30,283 nt of DNA from Mariaggregatimicrobium sp964498785 (GCA_964498785.1 CAZCJL010000082.1:1-30283), one strand, 5' to 3'. Positions 9,401-16,805 are shown, counted from the first letter of the stretch. Program-made: numbers and translations. The notes: generated from the letters alone by a model not told the origin.

Positions 9401-9974
9401 AGCCTTAAAGGAATATGAAAAAGAAAAAGAGCGGTTTGACTTTTTACAAAAGCAACATGATGATTTGGTTGAAGCAAAGATGAATTTAACGAATACAGTT
9501 GATCATATTAACAAAACAGCTATGGAAAAATTTCTTGAGATTTTTGAAAAAATACGCATTAATTTTGGTCATGTGTTCAATCGTTTTTTCCACGAAGGAA
9601 TTGCCGATGTAAAACTTATCGACAAAGACGATCCGCTGGAATCGGATATAGAAATCATGGCAAATCCGAAAAGCAAGCGAGCCACCCCATTAACACTACT
9701 ATCTGGTGGCGAAAAAGCGTTAACTGCCATTTCATTGCTTTTTGCCATTTATCAGGTTAAGCCAAGTCCGTTTTGTATTTTAGATGAAGTAGATGCACCG
9801 TTGGATGATAACAATGTTCGTCGCTTTACTGATGCGCTTAAACAATTTTCGCCAGAGACTCAGTTCCTGGTGGTTACCCATAATAAATTAACAATGAAAT
9901 CAGCAAATAGCTTGTATGGTATTACAATGGAAGCCAGCGGAGTGTCTAAAATTGTTTCAGTCAAGTTAGAATAA
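6441..9974 (+). CDS. smc: Chromosome segregation protein SMC
   Basis: The 1177-residue SMC ATPase of the bacterial condensin complex organises and segregates the chromosome with ScpA/ScpB, neither of which is in the window. The N-terminal head has Walker A GPNGCGKSN at 31-39. Two long coiled coils (about 165-480 and 670-1020) flank a globular hinge at about 500-660. The C-terminal head has the signature LSGGEKAL (S1088) and Walker B FCILDEVDAPLDD (D1115, E1116). Length and order match the family. I chose the ATG at 6441 (MYLEKLKIFGFKSF is the standard N-terminus); a TTG 27 codons upstream lies in the promoter. The ribosome site is weak. The next gene starts 27 bases after the stop, so the two may be co-transcribed. 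Confidence 0.97.
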   Translation: MYLEKLKIFGFKSFAKKTVIELTPGVTGIVGPNGCGKSNIVDALRWVLGEQKAGTLRSERMESVIFNGAKDMKPMGMAEVSLTIKNTKNILPVEYTEVVITRRLFRSGESQYLLNNNVCRLKDITDLFMDTGMASNAYSVIELSMVESILSGKPDERRRIFEEAAGVTKYKQRRRITYRKLESTENDLVRVEDIIAEVESKVNSLRRQVKRAQRYQKLTEELRDTEIQAATYKYNKIYEELEPLKKDLEEKRRSRESSSAQTSFKEAETESLKTELIKIEQNLRKTQQELNAVNESIRKQEEEILVSRERSKSLESNNIRLDQEIESLHDRILEQQEISKNLVADAEKIQQKIDSEEDHFDNEEIAFESIEKDLRQKREFGKQSENDLRLLIDRISQKQGEIQRLKATVVQLQRRVNNLQTDKEQQRDRVKNHKSELVILEKEFDSQSEKFELLSDERQELTLQLEQIVTEKDQLKDDIVKGYSQIDTLQHRVGILTKLLENYADYPDGVKHLMVDSNGYLGTVADKISVEDKYRTAIEAVLGDAAAYLLVNDAEQAFVGINNLKENRKGVVTFLPLSKLMQNSGLKNPVNFTADDKVIALAENLVQCEDRFQPLVNALLRNFLLVENLDTARVYSEKNPDNSLNFVTLSGEVLTSWGSIKGGQKSHDESGFVGRRDQVKKFESKIDEIQSHVKKAENRMRGLEQQHESSHTKKADLEKNLIELEKVISDNKFKISQLQYKISQSDEQSEKIEVELSQLTTEIETANKTIEQTSRQLEDEIEERNAKEEELALFNKTIEEIAVKRDALSEKVQQSRLKLVQLNSELKSKQHDLERSRQIIAESEASIKLKNKERANNSEQAKNLGIRIEELTNTLSADYTKKEQIEGVVSKIENDQISLKDQIDEREKTLRILRNERESTSESIHHVDLRIAELKLNADNLYRQIGEEYDHDLKRERIDPEYNVQSDEDLIETLKQRIKNLGPVNLLALKEYEKEKERFDFLQKQHDDLVEAKMNLTNTVDHINKTAMEKFLEIFEKIRINFGHVFNRFFHEGIADVKLIDKDDPLESDIEIMANPKSKRATPLTLLSGGEKALTAISLLFAIYQVKPSPFCILDEVDAPLDDNNVRRFTDALKQFSPETQFLVVTHNKLTMKSANSLYGITMEASGVSKIVSVKLE

Positions 9975-10001
9975 CAATATACTGACATGGGAGAGAATAG
10001 A

Positions 10002-11402
10002 ATGTTTTTTAGAAAATTTATGATTGTATTAATTATTTTAGTAAGCTCACTATCCGCACAACAACAAAGCGACAATTTTAATTTTTCATTTGACTATGCT
10101 GCATTTCGCGGGCATGAAGACCTTGTTTATATGGAATTGTATTTTTCAGTCGCCAGAAATATTTTAGCGTATGTTGAAGAAAACGGAACTTTTAAAGCTG
10201 AATTCGTGATTGATGCGGAGTTATTTCAGAATGATTCCATAATGGTAAAAAAATCCTGGGGCAGCGTCAATCATGCAGATAGTCTGGAACAAGTCCGGGA
10301 TAATCAGAAATTATTGAGTGTCAACCATCTTCAAGCAAAACCCGGAGATTATCAATTAACTATCCGATTAACTGATAAAAATTCCGGTAAGGAAACAGAA
10401 AAAGGAGGCATGATTACAATTGAGCCTTTTGACAATGAAAAATTAAGTATCAGCGAAATCGAATTTGCATCCAGCATCAAGCCTTCTGATGAAAAAAATC
10501 AATATTATAAAAATGGTTATGCAGTCATTCCGAATACAGAGCGCTTTTTTGGTACCGGCCTTCCAATTTTAATGTTTTATGCAGAGATCTATAATTTCTC
10601 ACAAACCGCACCGGAAGAAACGAGCAAATACGCGATTAAATATAGTATCCTTGACGGGGATCAGGTAGTTATTCGTGAGTTTCCCGCCCGCATAAAGAAA
10701 AAACCAGGCGAATCTGCAGTTGAAGTTGGGGGACTTAATATTATTACATTTACCTCTGGTACTTATTTCCTCAAAATAGATGTGACAGATTCAACCAATC
10801 AGGCTTTAGCTTCTCAGCAAGCAAAGTTTTTTATTTATCGTCCCGGTGATTTTGAAAAGATACAGAAAACTGACACGCTAACGCAAACACAGATTGCTGA
10901 ACGATCGTTGCGTTTATTACAGAGCATTTATCAATCCATGACTGAAGAAGAACTTGACCAGGAATTTGACGCCACCCTATATATCTCCACAAAAGAGGAA
11001 AGAAATATCTACAAAACTCTGGACTTAAAAGGAAAAAAAGAATTTATGCCCCAGTTTTGGGCGAGACGTGACAGAACGCCAACCACTGCCCGTAATGAAT
11101 TCCGTGATGACTACCTGACACGCGTCCGATTAGCAGAAAGAGAATTCCGTGGGTTTAAAAAAGGGTGGAAGTCCGATGAAGGCAGAGTATTATTAATTTA
11201 TGGCTCGCCTGATGAAATAGAGAGATTTCCATCAAGTAATGATAACAGAGCTTATCGTGTTTGGCGATATTTTGCGATTCAAGGAGGCGTGGATTTTATT
11301 TTCGTCGATAAACGCGGATGGGGAGAGTATGAACTCGTTCATTCAACAGCACGTGGTGAATTATACGATGTTGATTGGCAACGATGGCTATCACCAAATT
11401 AA
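10002..11402 (+). CDS. GWxTD-domain exported protein
   Basis: The 466-residue protein begins with a signal peptide (MFFRKFMIVLIILVSSLSAQ, cleavage near residue 20), so it is exported to the periplasm or envelope. The N-terminal two thirds look beta-rich with an Ig-like or fibronectin-like feel. The C-terminal part from about residue 340 carries the GWxTD-domain pattern: an ARRDRTPTTARNEFRDDYLTR stretch, then GWKSDEGRVLLIYGSPDEIE at about 388-407, and GGVDFIFVDKRGWGEYELVHS near the end. The hallmark is GWKSD here, with Ser for Thr. Function is unknown; the family is common in Calditrichota, Ignavibacteria and similar groups. I chose the ATG at 10002 because GGGAGAG lies about 6 bases before it; an ATG five codons upstream overlaps that site. 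Confidence 0.88.
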   Translation: MFFRKFMIVLIILVSSLSAQQQSDNFNFSFDYAAFRGHEDLVYMELYFSVARNILAYVEENGTFKAEFVIDAELFQNDSIMVKKSWGSVNHADSLEQVRDNQKLLSVNHLQAKPGDYQLTIRLTDKNSGKETEKGGMITIEPFDNEKLSISEIEFASSIKPSDEKNQYYKNGYAVIPNTERFFGTGLPILMFYAEIYNFSQTAPEETSKYAIKYSILDGDQVVIREFPARIKKKPGESAVEVGGLNIITFTSGTYFLKIDVTDSTNQALASQQAKFFIYRPGDFEKIQKTDTLTQTQIAERSLRLLQSIYQSMTEEELDQEFDATLYISTKEERNIYKTLDLKGKKEFMPQFWARRDRTPTTARNEFRDDYLTRVRLAEREFRGFKKGWKSDEGRVLLIYGSPDEIERFPSSNDNRAYRVWRYFAIQGGVDFIFVDKRGWGEYELVHSTARGELYDVDWQRWLSPN

Positions 11403-12014
11403 TTTGTATCATCTTGTTCTCACTCGTAAGACATTACAAGTTGATTGAGCAATAAAAGTTACGATTTTATTATGTTTTTACCATATCTGACTTTCAAAAT
11501 GGAACACAGTATTTTATAGCGATTCTCGACAGTATTGTAAAAAGCTGTCGCACTTTTCGACATACGATTAAGCTTAATATTAATAATTAACTATCAATAA
11601 TTTATAAATGCTATATTAACTCACCGAAATATAATTTTGAGGAATAATTGACATAAAATATTAATATTTGAAAATACATAAATAATTTAAAAATAATAAC
11701 CAATTTATAAATAGCCACTTAGATACTTGATTAAGTGGCTATTTTTATTCTCCTATAAATGGTATAATAATTGCGAATTAGTTTGTTATATTGTGAGCAT
11801 GTTTTGGCAGGGGCAGGATATCATATTAGCCAGATAACGTATTGTTTAATAAGGCTCTAATTTCAACATACACATATAACTATATAGTTGCCTTAAACTA
11901 ATTGTGTGATTCTGCTTAAAATATTTAAGTTTTATGCGTACTTTTCCGATAACGATTGATGATTGTTAAGATAGGAATGTTGAGAGTTATCAATGAAAGT
12001 AAGGAATTAAAATT
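11403..12014. other. Gene-free region of about 610 bases upstream of the MerR-like gene
   Basis: I see no supportable coding frame here. The stretch is very AT-rich with many stops in all frames. It contains one strong terminator-type hairpin (11710-11743), a TTGACA at 11648 without a convincing -10 partner, and a 12-base perfect palindrome AACTATATAGTT at 11878-11889 about 125 bases upstream of the MerR-like gene that could be an operator. Otherwise nothing is recognised. Confidence 0.5.
11710..11749 (+). terminator. Strong hairpin terminator, far from any visible gene end
   Basis: A 12-bp perfect stem (11710-11721 with 11732-11743, AATAGCCACTTA/TAAGTGGCTATT) with a 10-base loop is followed by TTTATT. 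It lies about 307 bases after the GWxTD gene stop, so it ends either a long 3' untranslated region or a separate small RNA. Confidence 0.7.
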
Positions 12015-12254
12015 ATGGATGAAGAAAAGTATTACAGTAGCTCAGAAGTGACGAGGAAGTTGGATATAAGTTTAAGGCAACTATATTACTGGGAGTTAAA
12101 AGGTATCGTCAAACCAAAATTTGTCACTCTTGGTTCCCGTGAATTTAAAAGATACTCGCACGAAGATTTTGATACGCTGACAAAGGTAAAAAAATATCTT
12201 GATCAGGGGTATACATTGACCAGTGCAGTTCAGCGAGTTCAAGAAGAGGTTTAG
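12015..12254 (+). CDS. Single-domain MerR-type DNA-binding protein
   Basis: The 79-residue protein consists of one MerR-like winged helix-turn-helix. YSSSEVTRKLDISLRQLYYW (about 7-26) is the recognition helix pair, RRY-like wing text lies around REFKRYSHEDFDTL, and a final helix KVKKYLDQGYTLTSAVQRV follows. It lacks the dimerising coiled coil and ligand-binding domain of full MerR regulators, so it resembles the short regulators found beside mobile or pilus-related genes. Start ATG 12015 has AAGGAA 9 bases upstream. Neighbours downstream are a peptide ORF, an acidic mini-protein and a GspE-like gene, which it may control; this is an inference from position only. Confidence 0.85.
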   Translation: MDEEKYYSSSEVTRKLDISLRQLYYWELKGIVKPKFVTLGSREFKRYSHEDFDTLTKVKKYLDQGYTLTSAVQRVQEEV

Positions 12255-12414
12255 AACGAGCGACACTTAAACGGGGAATGGTTGATTTTTAGTATTCATT
12301 TTAAAAAGGATTGCGGTTGATCCTGGTAAATAATAATCTCATCACGCTATTTTTTTTTAAATCAATCATTCTCTTTTTTTTGTCTATTTTATGTAATACA
12401 GCAGGAGTTAATCA

Positions 12415-12471
12415 ATGAAAATTACACGAATTCCCCTTTTTATCGTCTATGAAAGTTGGAAAGGCGGATAA
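12415..12471 (+). CDS. Possible 18-residue peptide gene
   Basis: A short frame, MKITRIPLFIVYESWKGG, is preceded by CAGGAG (12402-12407) with 7 bases to the ATG, one of the best ribosome sites in the region. The peptide has a basic start, a hydrophobic middle and a polar ESWKGG tail with a double glycine. No homologue is recognised. It could be a leader peptide controlling the downstream genes, a secreted signalling or modified-peptide precursor, or a chance frame. It lies between the MerR-like gene and the acidic mini-protein gene. Confidence 0.4.
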   Translation: MKITRIPLFIVYESWKGG

Positions 12472-12568
12472 GAGGTTGATAAAATATATCTGAAAACGGC
12501 TTGATTCAATAGTTAATTGTTGAAATTAATACGACAAAGAAAAAAAGCGTAATAGGAGTAAATTGGAT

Positions 12569-12745
12569 ATGGCATCTCAGTTCGACACCTTTAATGACGC
12601 GATTCTTGGAGAATTATCACAAATCGGCATTGAAATTTTAAATGATTTAAATAATAAAAATGTAGAAAATTCTCTACCAAAAGCGATATATGATATGACA
12701 AGAGACTCATCAATTAATTCTTCGGATAATAGTGACGATGATTGA
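12569..12745 (+). CDS. Hypothetical acidic 58-residue protein
   Basis: I do not recognise this protein. AGGAG at 12554-12558 lies 10 bases before the ATG at 12569 and 4 bases before an in-frame TTG at 12563, so translation is plausible. The N-terminal 35 residues (FNDAILGELSQIGIEILNDL) should form one or two amphipathic helices. The tail SINSSDNSDDD is acidic and disordered. There is no signal peptide or membrane segment. It precedes a strong hairpin and the GspE-like gene. It might be a partner protein of one of the neighbouring regulators. Confidence 0.55.
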   Translation: MASQFDTFNDAILGELSQIGIEILNDLNNKNVENSLPKAIYDMTRDSSINSSDNSDDD

Positions 12746-12804
12746 TTCTATTAAATCAACACTTATTAAGCTCCTTTTGTTTTGGTAGTTAAATTCCGAA
12801 CAAA

Positions 12805-12851
12805 ATACAAGCCAGCAGCATTCTCTGCTGGCTTGTATCATATTACTTTTT
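12805..12851 (+). terminator. Very strong hairpin upstream of the GspE-like gene (terminator or attenuator)
   Basis: A 14-bp perfect stem (12805-12818 with 12825-12838, ATACAAGCCAGCAG/CTGCTGGCTTGTAT) with loop CATTCT is followed, after 7 bases, by TTTTTT. The gap weakens the case for a classic terminator. The position 34 bases before the GspE-like start also allows an attenuator or RNA-processing role. Confidence 0.65.
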
Positions 12852-12884
12852 TATAGGTTCAGTTTAAAACATGATAGAGGCATT

Positions 12885-14603
12885 ATGGTGGACACTTTGG
12901 TTAAAGATAATATTTTATTAGGTGAATTTCTATTAACACAAGGCCTTATTACGAAGCGTCAATTAGAAAAAGCGCTTAAAAGCCAGAAAAAACTTGGTGG
13001 ACTTTTAGGAAAAACTCTGATTGAATTAGGATTTTTGGGAGAACAGGAATTAATGAAAGCGCTACGATCCCAGCTTGGCGTTGAAAGTGTCTCGCTAAAA
13101 AAAATTAACATTCCTCTGGAAGTTATATACACTATTCCGGAATCGATCGCAAAAACTTACAACGTAATCCCGCTTCACAAAACAGGACATATCCTTACAG
13201 TCGGAATGTCGGATCCTCTGGATTTAATTGCTATTGATGTGATAACCAGGTCCAGCGGGCTAAAAGTTAAACCTGTGGTCTGTCAGCTAAAGGAAATAGA
13301 AGAAGCAATAGAATATTATTATCAGAAACCATCCTTTGATACAGAACAAGATAAACAATTTAATTACAACGCAAAAAGCATTGATGATGTATTTGGGAAT
13401 GAATTCACACTATCAGACGACAAGTCACCTCGCCCTGATAATGGAAATGCTAACTTTACGGCAGCCCATTTAGTACATCTAATTTTTGTTCAGGCAGTTA
13501 GAGAGCAAGCAGAGAGTATTTTGATTGAGCCGATGAAATCATCCTATCGAATTCGCTTTAAATTAAACGGGCAATTTCAAGAATATTACCAGCACTCCAC
13601 AAAAATGGGCGATTCCATGGCCTATACAATAAAAAATCTTGCATGCCTTGATACAGATCGACACAACACACCCCAGACAGCACAATTTTACATCAGAATA
13701 GATGAAAACGATTTGAACCTGGAAATTACCATCGTTCCGACGTATTATGGCGAAAACATTCATTTACGTATACGAACTGAAAAAGAGATAACATCTCTGG
13801 AAAAGTTGGGGTTAACAGATCATATCCGAATAAACTATACTGAAATTCTGCAAACGAAACCGGGTATTATATGGCTTGTTGGGCCAAACGAAAGCGGTAA
13901 AACATCGACAGCTTATGCCTCTTTAATGAATTTTGACATCGATTATAAAAATGTCTATACGTATGAAAAATCATTGTTCCAGCCGATGGAAAAAATAAGG
14001 CAAATTCAGGCAAATTTTAAAAATAATGCTCAGCATCTGAAAGCAGTTTTCAATCAACAACCAGATGTACTTTTGCTTGATGCAGCAGAAGAGGATGTAT
14101 TGAATTTCTTACAAGAAGTAAATTTAAACAATAAATCTGTGATGATTACATTAACTGGTTATTCAATAGCCGATGCAATGATGAAACTGACGAGATTTTC
14201 GACATATAAACGATATGAACTATTATCAAATACAAATTGTGTTATCGTACATCGCCTGGTAAAAAAAATATGCCCGGAATGCCGAGAAAAATACACGCTT
14301 TCAAAAACACAAAAAAGCTCATTAAAAAAAGTGTTGAATATTGATATAGAAACAGGATTTCACGGCAATGGCTGTCCGAAATGCAGAAACAGTGGCTATT
14401 CCGGACGTGTCGGATTATACGAATTTTGCTTAATGGATGATAACATCAGAAATTTTTTATGGAAATCAGAATCAGTGACAGAAATTAAACAAAGCATTAA
14501 CATCGCTGAAAAATACCAACTAAAAACTGATATAATCCATAAATTAACAAATGGAATTATTTCATTGGAAGAGTCAATCCGTATTGCCCGGCAAATTATT
14601 TAA
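12885..14603 (+). CDS. GspE/PilB-like ATPase with MshEN-type N-terminus and degraded catalytic motifs
   Basis: The 572-residue protein keeps the order of type II secretion/type IV pilus assembly ATPases. The N-terminus (1-65) has two 24-residue MshEN halves, LLGEFLLTQGLITKRQLEKA... (11-34) and LLGKTLIELGFLGEQELMKA... (40-63), the pattern that binds cyclic di-GMP in MshE; the leading Arg is Leu here. A T2SSE N2-like domain follows, then the RecA-like domain with Walker A GPNESGKTS (333-341). The usual TIEDPIE acidic box reads TYEKSLF (359-365), the Walker B region reads PDVLLLDAAEED (393-404) instead of GEIRD, and the HTND box reads LTGY. The zinc site is kept (C463, C466, C497, C500). It probably binds nucleotide but hydrolyses poorly. 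It is followed after 20 bases by the response-regulator gene. Confidence 0.88.
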   Translation: MVDTLVKDNILLGEFLLTQGLITKRQLEKALKSQKKLGGLLGKTLIELGFLGEQELMKALRSQLGVESVSLKKINIPLEVIYTIPESIAKTYNVIPLHKTGHILTVGMSDPLDLIAIDVITRSSGLKVKPVVCQLKEIEEAIEYYYQKPSFDTEQDKQFNYNAKSIDDVFGNEFTLSDDKSPRPDNGNANFTAAHLVHLIFVQAVREQAESILIEPMKSSYRIRFKLNGQFQEYYQHSTKMGDSMAYTIKNLACLDTDRHNTPQTAQFYIRIDENDLNLEITIVPTYYGENIHLRIRTEKEITSLEKLGLTDHIRINYTEILQTKPGIIWLVGPNESGKTSTAYASLMNFDIDYKNVYTYEKSLFQPMEKIRQIQANFKNNAQHLKAVFNQQPDVLLLDAAEEDVLNFLQEVNLNNKSVMITLTGYSIADAMMKLTRFSTYKRYELLSNTNCVIVHRLVKKICPECREKYTLSKTQKSSLKKVLNIDIETGFHGNGCPKCRNSGYSGRVGLYEFCLMDDNIRNFLWKSESVTEIKQSINIAEKYQLKTDIIHKLTNGIISLEESIRIARQII

Positions 14604-14623
14604 CATTATTTAGGGGAGATAAA

Positions 14624-16012
14624 ATGCACACAGAATACTCAGTACTCATAATTGATGATGAAAAAGATTTTACAGAATTAATCGGAGAAATTCTGTCACG
14701 TTTTCATTATCAGGTTGATAAAGTCACTGAAAGTAAAAATGCCATGAGCATGATCCTGCAAAACACGTATGATGTTGTTCTGCTCGATTTAATAATGCCA
14801 GAGAGAAAAGGAATCGAAATTTTACAGGAAATAAAAAAATATGATGCGCATATTCCTGTCATTGTCCTTTCCGGAGATGATCGTTCTAACATCCTGGAAC
14901 AGGCAATGCAACTAGGGGCTTTTGATTTTATCTTAAAACCGGTTGCCTGGAGTCGTCTGGAGATAACCATTAAAAATGCACTATTTGTTCGTAATCTCGA
15001 AAATCAGATATTTCAATTAAAAAATCAACTAGAAGATAAGTATAACATTCGGAATTTTATCAACAATAGTTGTAAAATGCAGGAAGTGTTACGAAATCTG
15101 GAAAAAGTAGTTCGTACAAATGTGACAGTATGTATTCGAGGAGAAAGTGGTACTGGCAAAGAACTACTTGCTAAAACAATTCACTTTAATAGCCCTCGAA
15201 AAGATTTTCCGTTTATTGCGGTAAACTGCTCGTCTATACCAGACAGTTTTTTTGAAGAAGAACTTTTTGGCGTTGTAAATGAAGATTTACACTTGAGGAA
15301 GTACGGTAAATTTGAACAGGCGCAAAATGGATCGCTTTATCTTGATGATATTACAGAACTTTCTCCATTAGCGCAGGTAAAAATATTAAATGTATTACAA
15401 GAGAAGAAAATTTATCCGATTGGTCTAGCAGAACCCGTTGATATTAATGTTCGCGTCATTACCGGATCCAATAAAAATATCGATGAAGAGGTTCGAAAAG
15501 GACGTTTTCGTGATGATTTATATTTCTTGATTCATGTGTTCCCTATTTTCCTTCCGACTCTGCGACAAAGAAAAGAAGATATTCCGGGGCTTGTCAGCAA
15601 TTTTATTAAAAAATATAATTTAAAAAATGATACGTGTGTTAAAAAAATAGCAGATAGTGCGATGGATTACCTCGTAAATTATAGCTGGCCCGGAAATGTT
15701 CGAGAATTGGAAAACACGTTGGAATTTTCAATGCTTCTTGTGGAAGACGATATACTTTTGCCACAACATTTACCCATTAGCATTCTATCTCATGGAGATT
15801 CGACACTAAACGGGGGTACTTACCTTGATTTGAAAAAAGCGGTTTCGCTGTCAAACCAAATCGTCCCGTTGGAAGAAATCGAAGAAGAAGTCTTAAGGCA
15901 AGCTCTTAAATTGAACAATTACAACATGTCTTCTACAGCAACTAAATTAGGTATCGGACGAACAACGTTGTATCGCAAACTTCAGAAATATCGAATTAAA
16001 CTGGAACGATAG
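14624..16012 (+). CDS. NtrC-family response regulator lacking the GAFTGA loop
   Basis: The 462-residue protein has three parts. The receiver domain (1-120) has acidic residues D11/D12, phospho-acceptor D55, S83 and K105. The AAA+ domain (about 145-385) has Walker A GESGTGKE (173-180), Walker B LYLDDI (239-243), a RFRDDLYF finger region (294-301) and WPGNVREL. A Fis-type helix-turn-helix follows (about 430-457). Where sigma-54 activators read ELFGHEKGAFTGA, this protein reads ELFGVVNEDLHLRK (213-226), so the loop that contacts sigma-54 is missing. It therefore probably acts at sigma-70 promoters, like TyrR, or as a repressor; the receiver looks functional. The ATG at 14624 has AGGGGAG 7 bases upstream. 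It is in an operon with the GspE-like gene and has no adjacent kinase. Confidence 0.93.
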   Translation: MHTEYSVLIIDDEKDFTELIGEILSRFHYQVDKVTESKNAMSMILQNTYDVVLLDLIMPERKGIEILQEIKKYDAHIPVIVLSGDDRSNILEQAMQLGAFDFILKPVAWSRLEITIKNALFVRNLENQIFQLKNQLEDKYNIRNFINNSCKMQEVLRNLEKVVRTNVTVCIRGESGTGKELLAKTIHFNSPRKDFPFIAVNCSSIPDSFFEEELFGVVNEDLHLRKYGKFEQAQNGSLYLDDITELSPLAQVKILNVLQEKKIYPIGLAEPVDINVRVITGSNKNIDEEVRKGRFRDDLYFLIHVFPIFLPTLRQRKEDIPGLVSNFIKKYNLKNDTCVKKIADSAMDYLVNYSWPGNVRELENTLEFSMLLVEDDILLPQHLPISILSHGDSTLNGGTYLDLKKAVSLSNQIVPLEEIEEEVLRQALKLNNYNMSSTATKLGIGRTTLYRKLQKYRIKLER

Positions 16013-16015
16013 TCA

Positions 16016-16360
16016 TTAATAGATACGTTCATGAGACGGAATATGGTGCGGACAAAAAGCAGCGCCAGTCTTTCTATCAAATTGAATTGGCGTTTGGTCG
16101 ACAGGACATGACGGAATTTCCCCGTCTTCAAACATGGACGGTTCCAGCATTTTCGGAAAATTTGACGATCCGATTGATAAGCTTTCTGCGTAGGCAATTG
16201 CCAGCGCTGTTTCAACAATCATTTGGTTACGTCGACATTTGCTGGCTTCGGCGTGTTTATTCATATTCATATAATGGGGAATAGCGCCGGCAACAAAAAT
16301 GATCAAAATAATAACTAAAATGAAAATTTTAATGATTAGAATTTTTTTGATTGGGGGCAT
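16016..16360 (-). CDS. Pilin/pseudopilin-like single-TM protein without canonical processing site
   Basis: The 114-residue protein has a hydrophobic helix at about 6-27 (KKILIIKIFILVIILIIFVA) that runs into AIPHYMNMNKHAEASKCRRN and a second helical part. This is the amphipathic shape of the alpha-1 helix in type IV pilins and type II pseudopilins (compare AIPxYxxxxxKA). However, the G|FTLIE prepilin peptidase site, including Glu5, is absent. The C-terminus has C85 and C103 in CPVDQTPIQFDRKTGAAFCP, a possible disulfide or metal knuckle. I chose the ATG at 16360: GAGGAGA lies about 7 bases before it, while the ATG at 16375 overlaps that site. It converges on the response-regulator gene with only 3 bases between the stops and no terminator. 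Confidence 0.75.
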   Translation of the reverse strand: MPPIKKILIIKIFILVIILIIFVAGAIPHYMNMNKHAEASKCRRNQMIVETALAIAYAESLSIGSSNFPKMLEPSMFEDGEIPSCPVDQTPIQFDRKTGAAFCPHHIPSHERIY

Positions 16361-16502
16361 TTTAATTCTCCTCATTTTTTAATCTTTCTTCATTCCAACT
16401 CCCTGCAACCTACGTGCCAGACACCCTCAATATTAATATATGAAATAAATTGATCGATTTTGTGACGGCAATAACATTTAGCCTGCATTACTCACAAATC
16501 GT

Positions 16503-16642
16503 GCCACAGAAGCGCAGATGTCACAGAGAAACAATAACGTGTGTGCACATTACTTTTCAAACTGAGTTAAGAAAAATTCGAGTTACTATTTGTTTGCGTA
16601 ACGTTTTGAAAAAAAACTCTGTGTACTCTGAGCCTCTGTGGC
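16503..16642. repeat. 26-bp imperfect inverted repeat pair of the CCACAGAG/CTCTGTGG type
   Basis: The arm at 16503-16528 (GCCACAGAAGCGCAGATG...) matches the reverse complement of 16617-16642 at 21 of 26 positions. They enclose 88 bases without a credible gene. Sequences built on CCACAGAG...CACAGAG flank small insert genes or stand alone in many environmental genomes, as far as I recall. Here the insert carries no recognisable gene, so it looks like a decayed or empty copy. Confidence 0.6.
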
Positions 16643-16805
16643 TATAACTTTTTCAGGTTAGAAAGATAATATCACAATTAATACTATAATCTAAATTTCT
16701 AAAATGAAAATAAAATTATTAGCTAAATTGAATGAACGTTCCCGAGTTAATCGCACCTGTGTCCCGTCGTGTGCATTTATGCGATTTACTAAAATACTTA
16801 AATAG

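Noticed and set aside
11648..11680. TTGACA with a possible -10 at 11671-11680
   Set aside because: No good -10 at 16-18 bases; kept only as a remark in the intergenic entry.
16450..16647. 65-codon frame in the gap after the pilin-like gene
   Set aside because: It runs across both arms of the inverted repeat, has no ribosome site and resembles no protein family.
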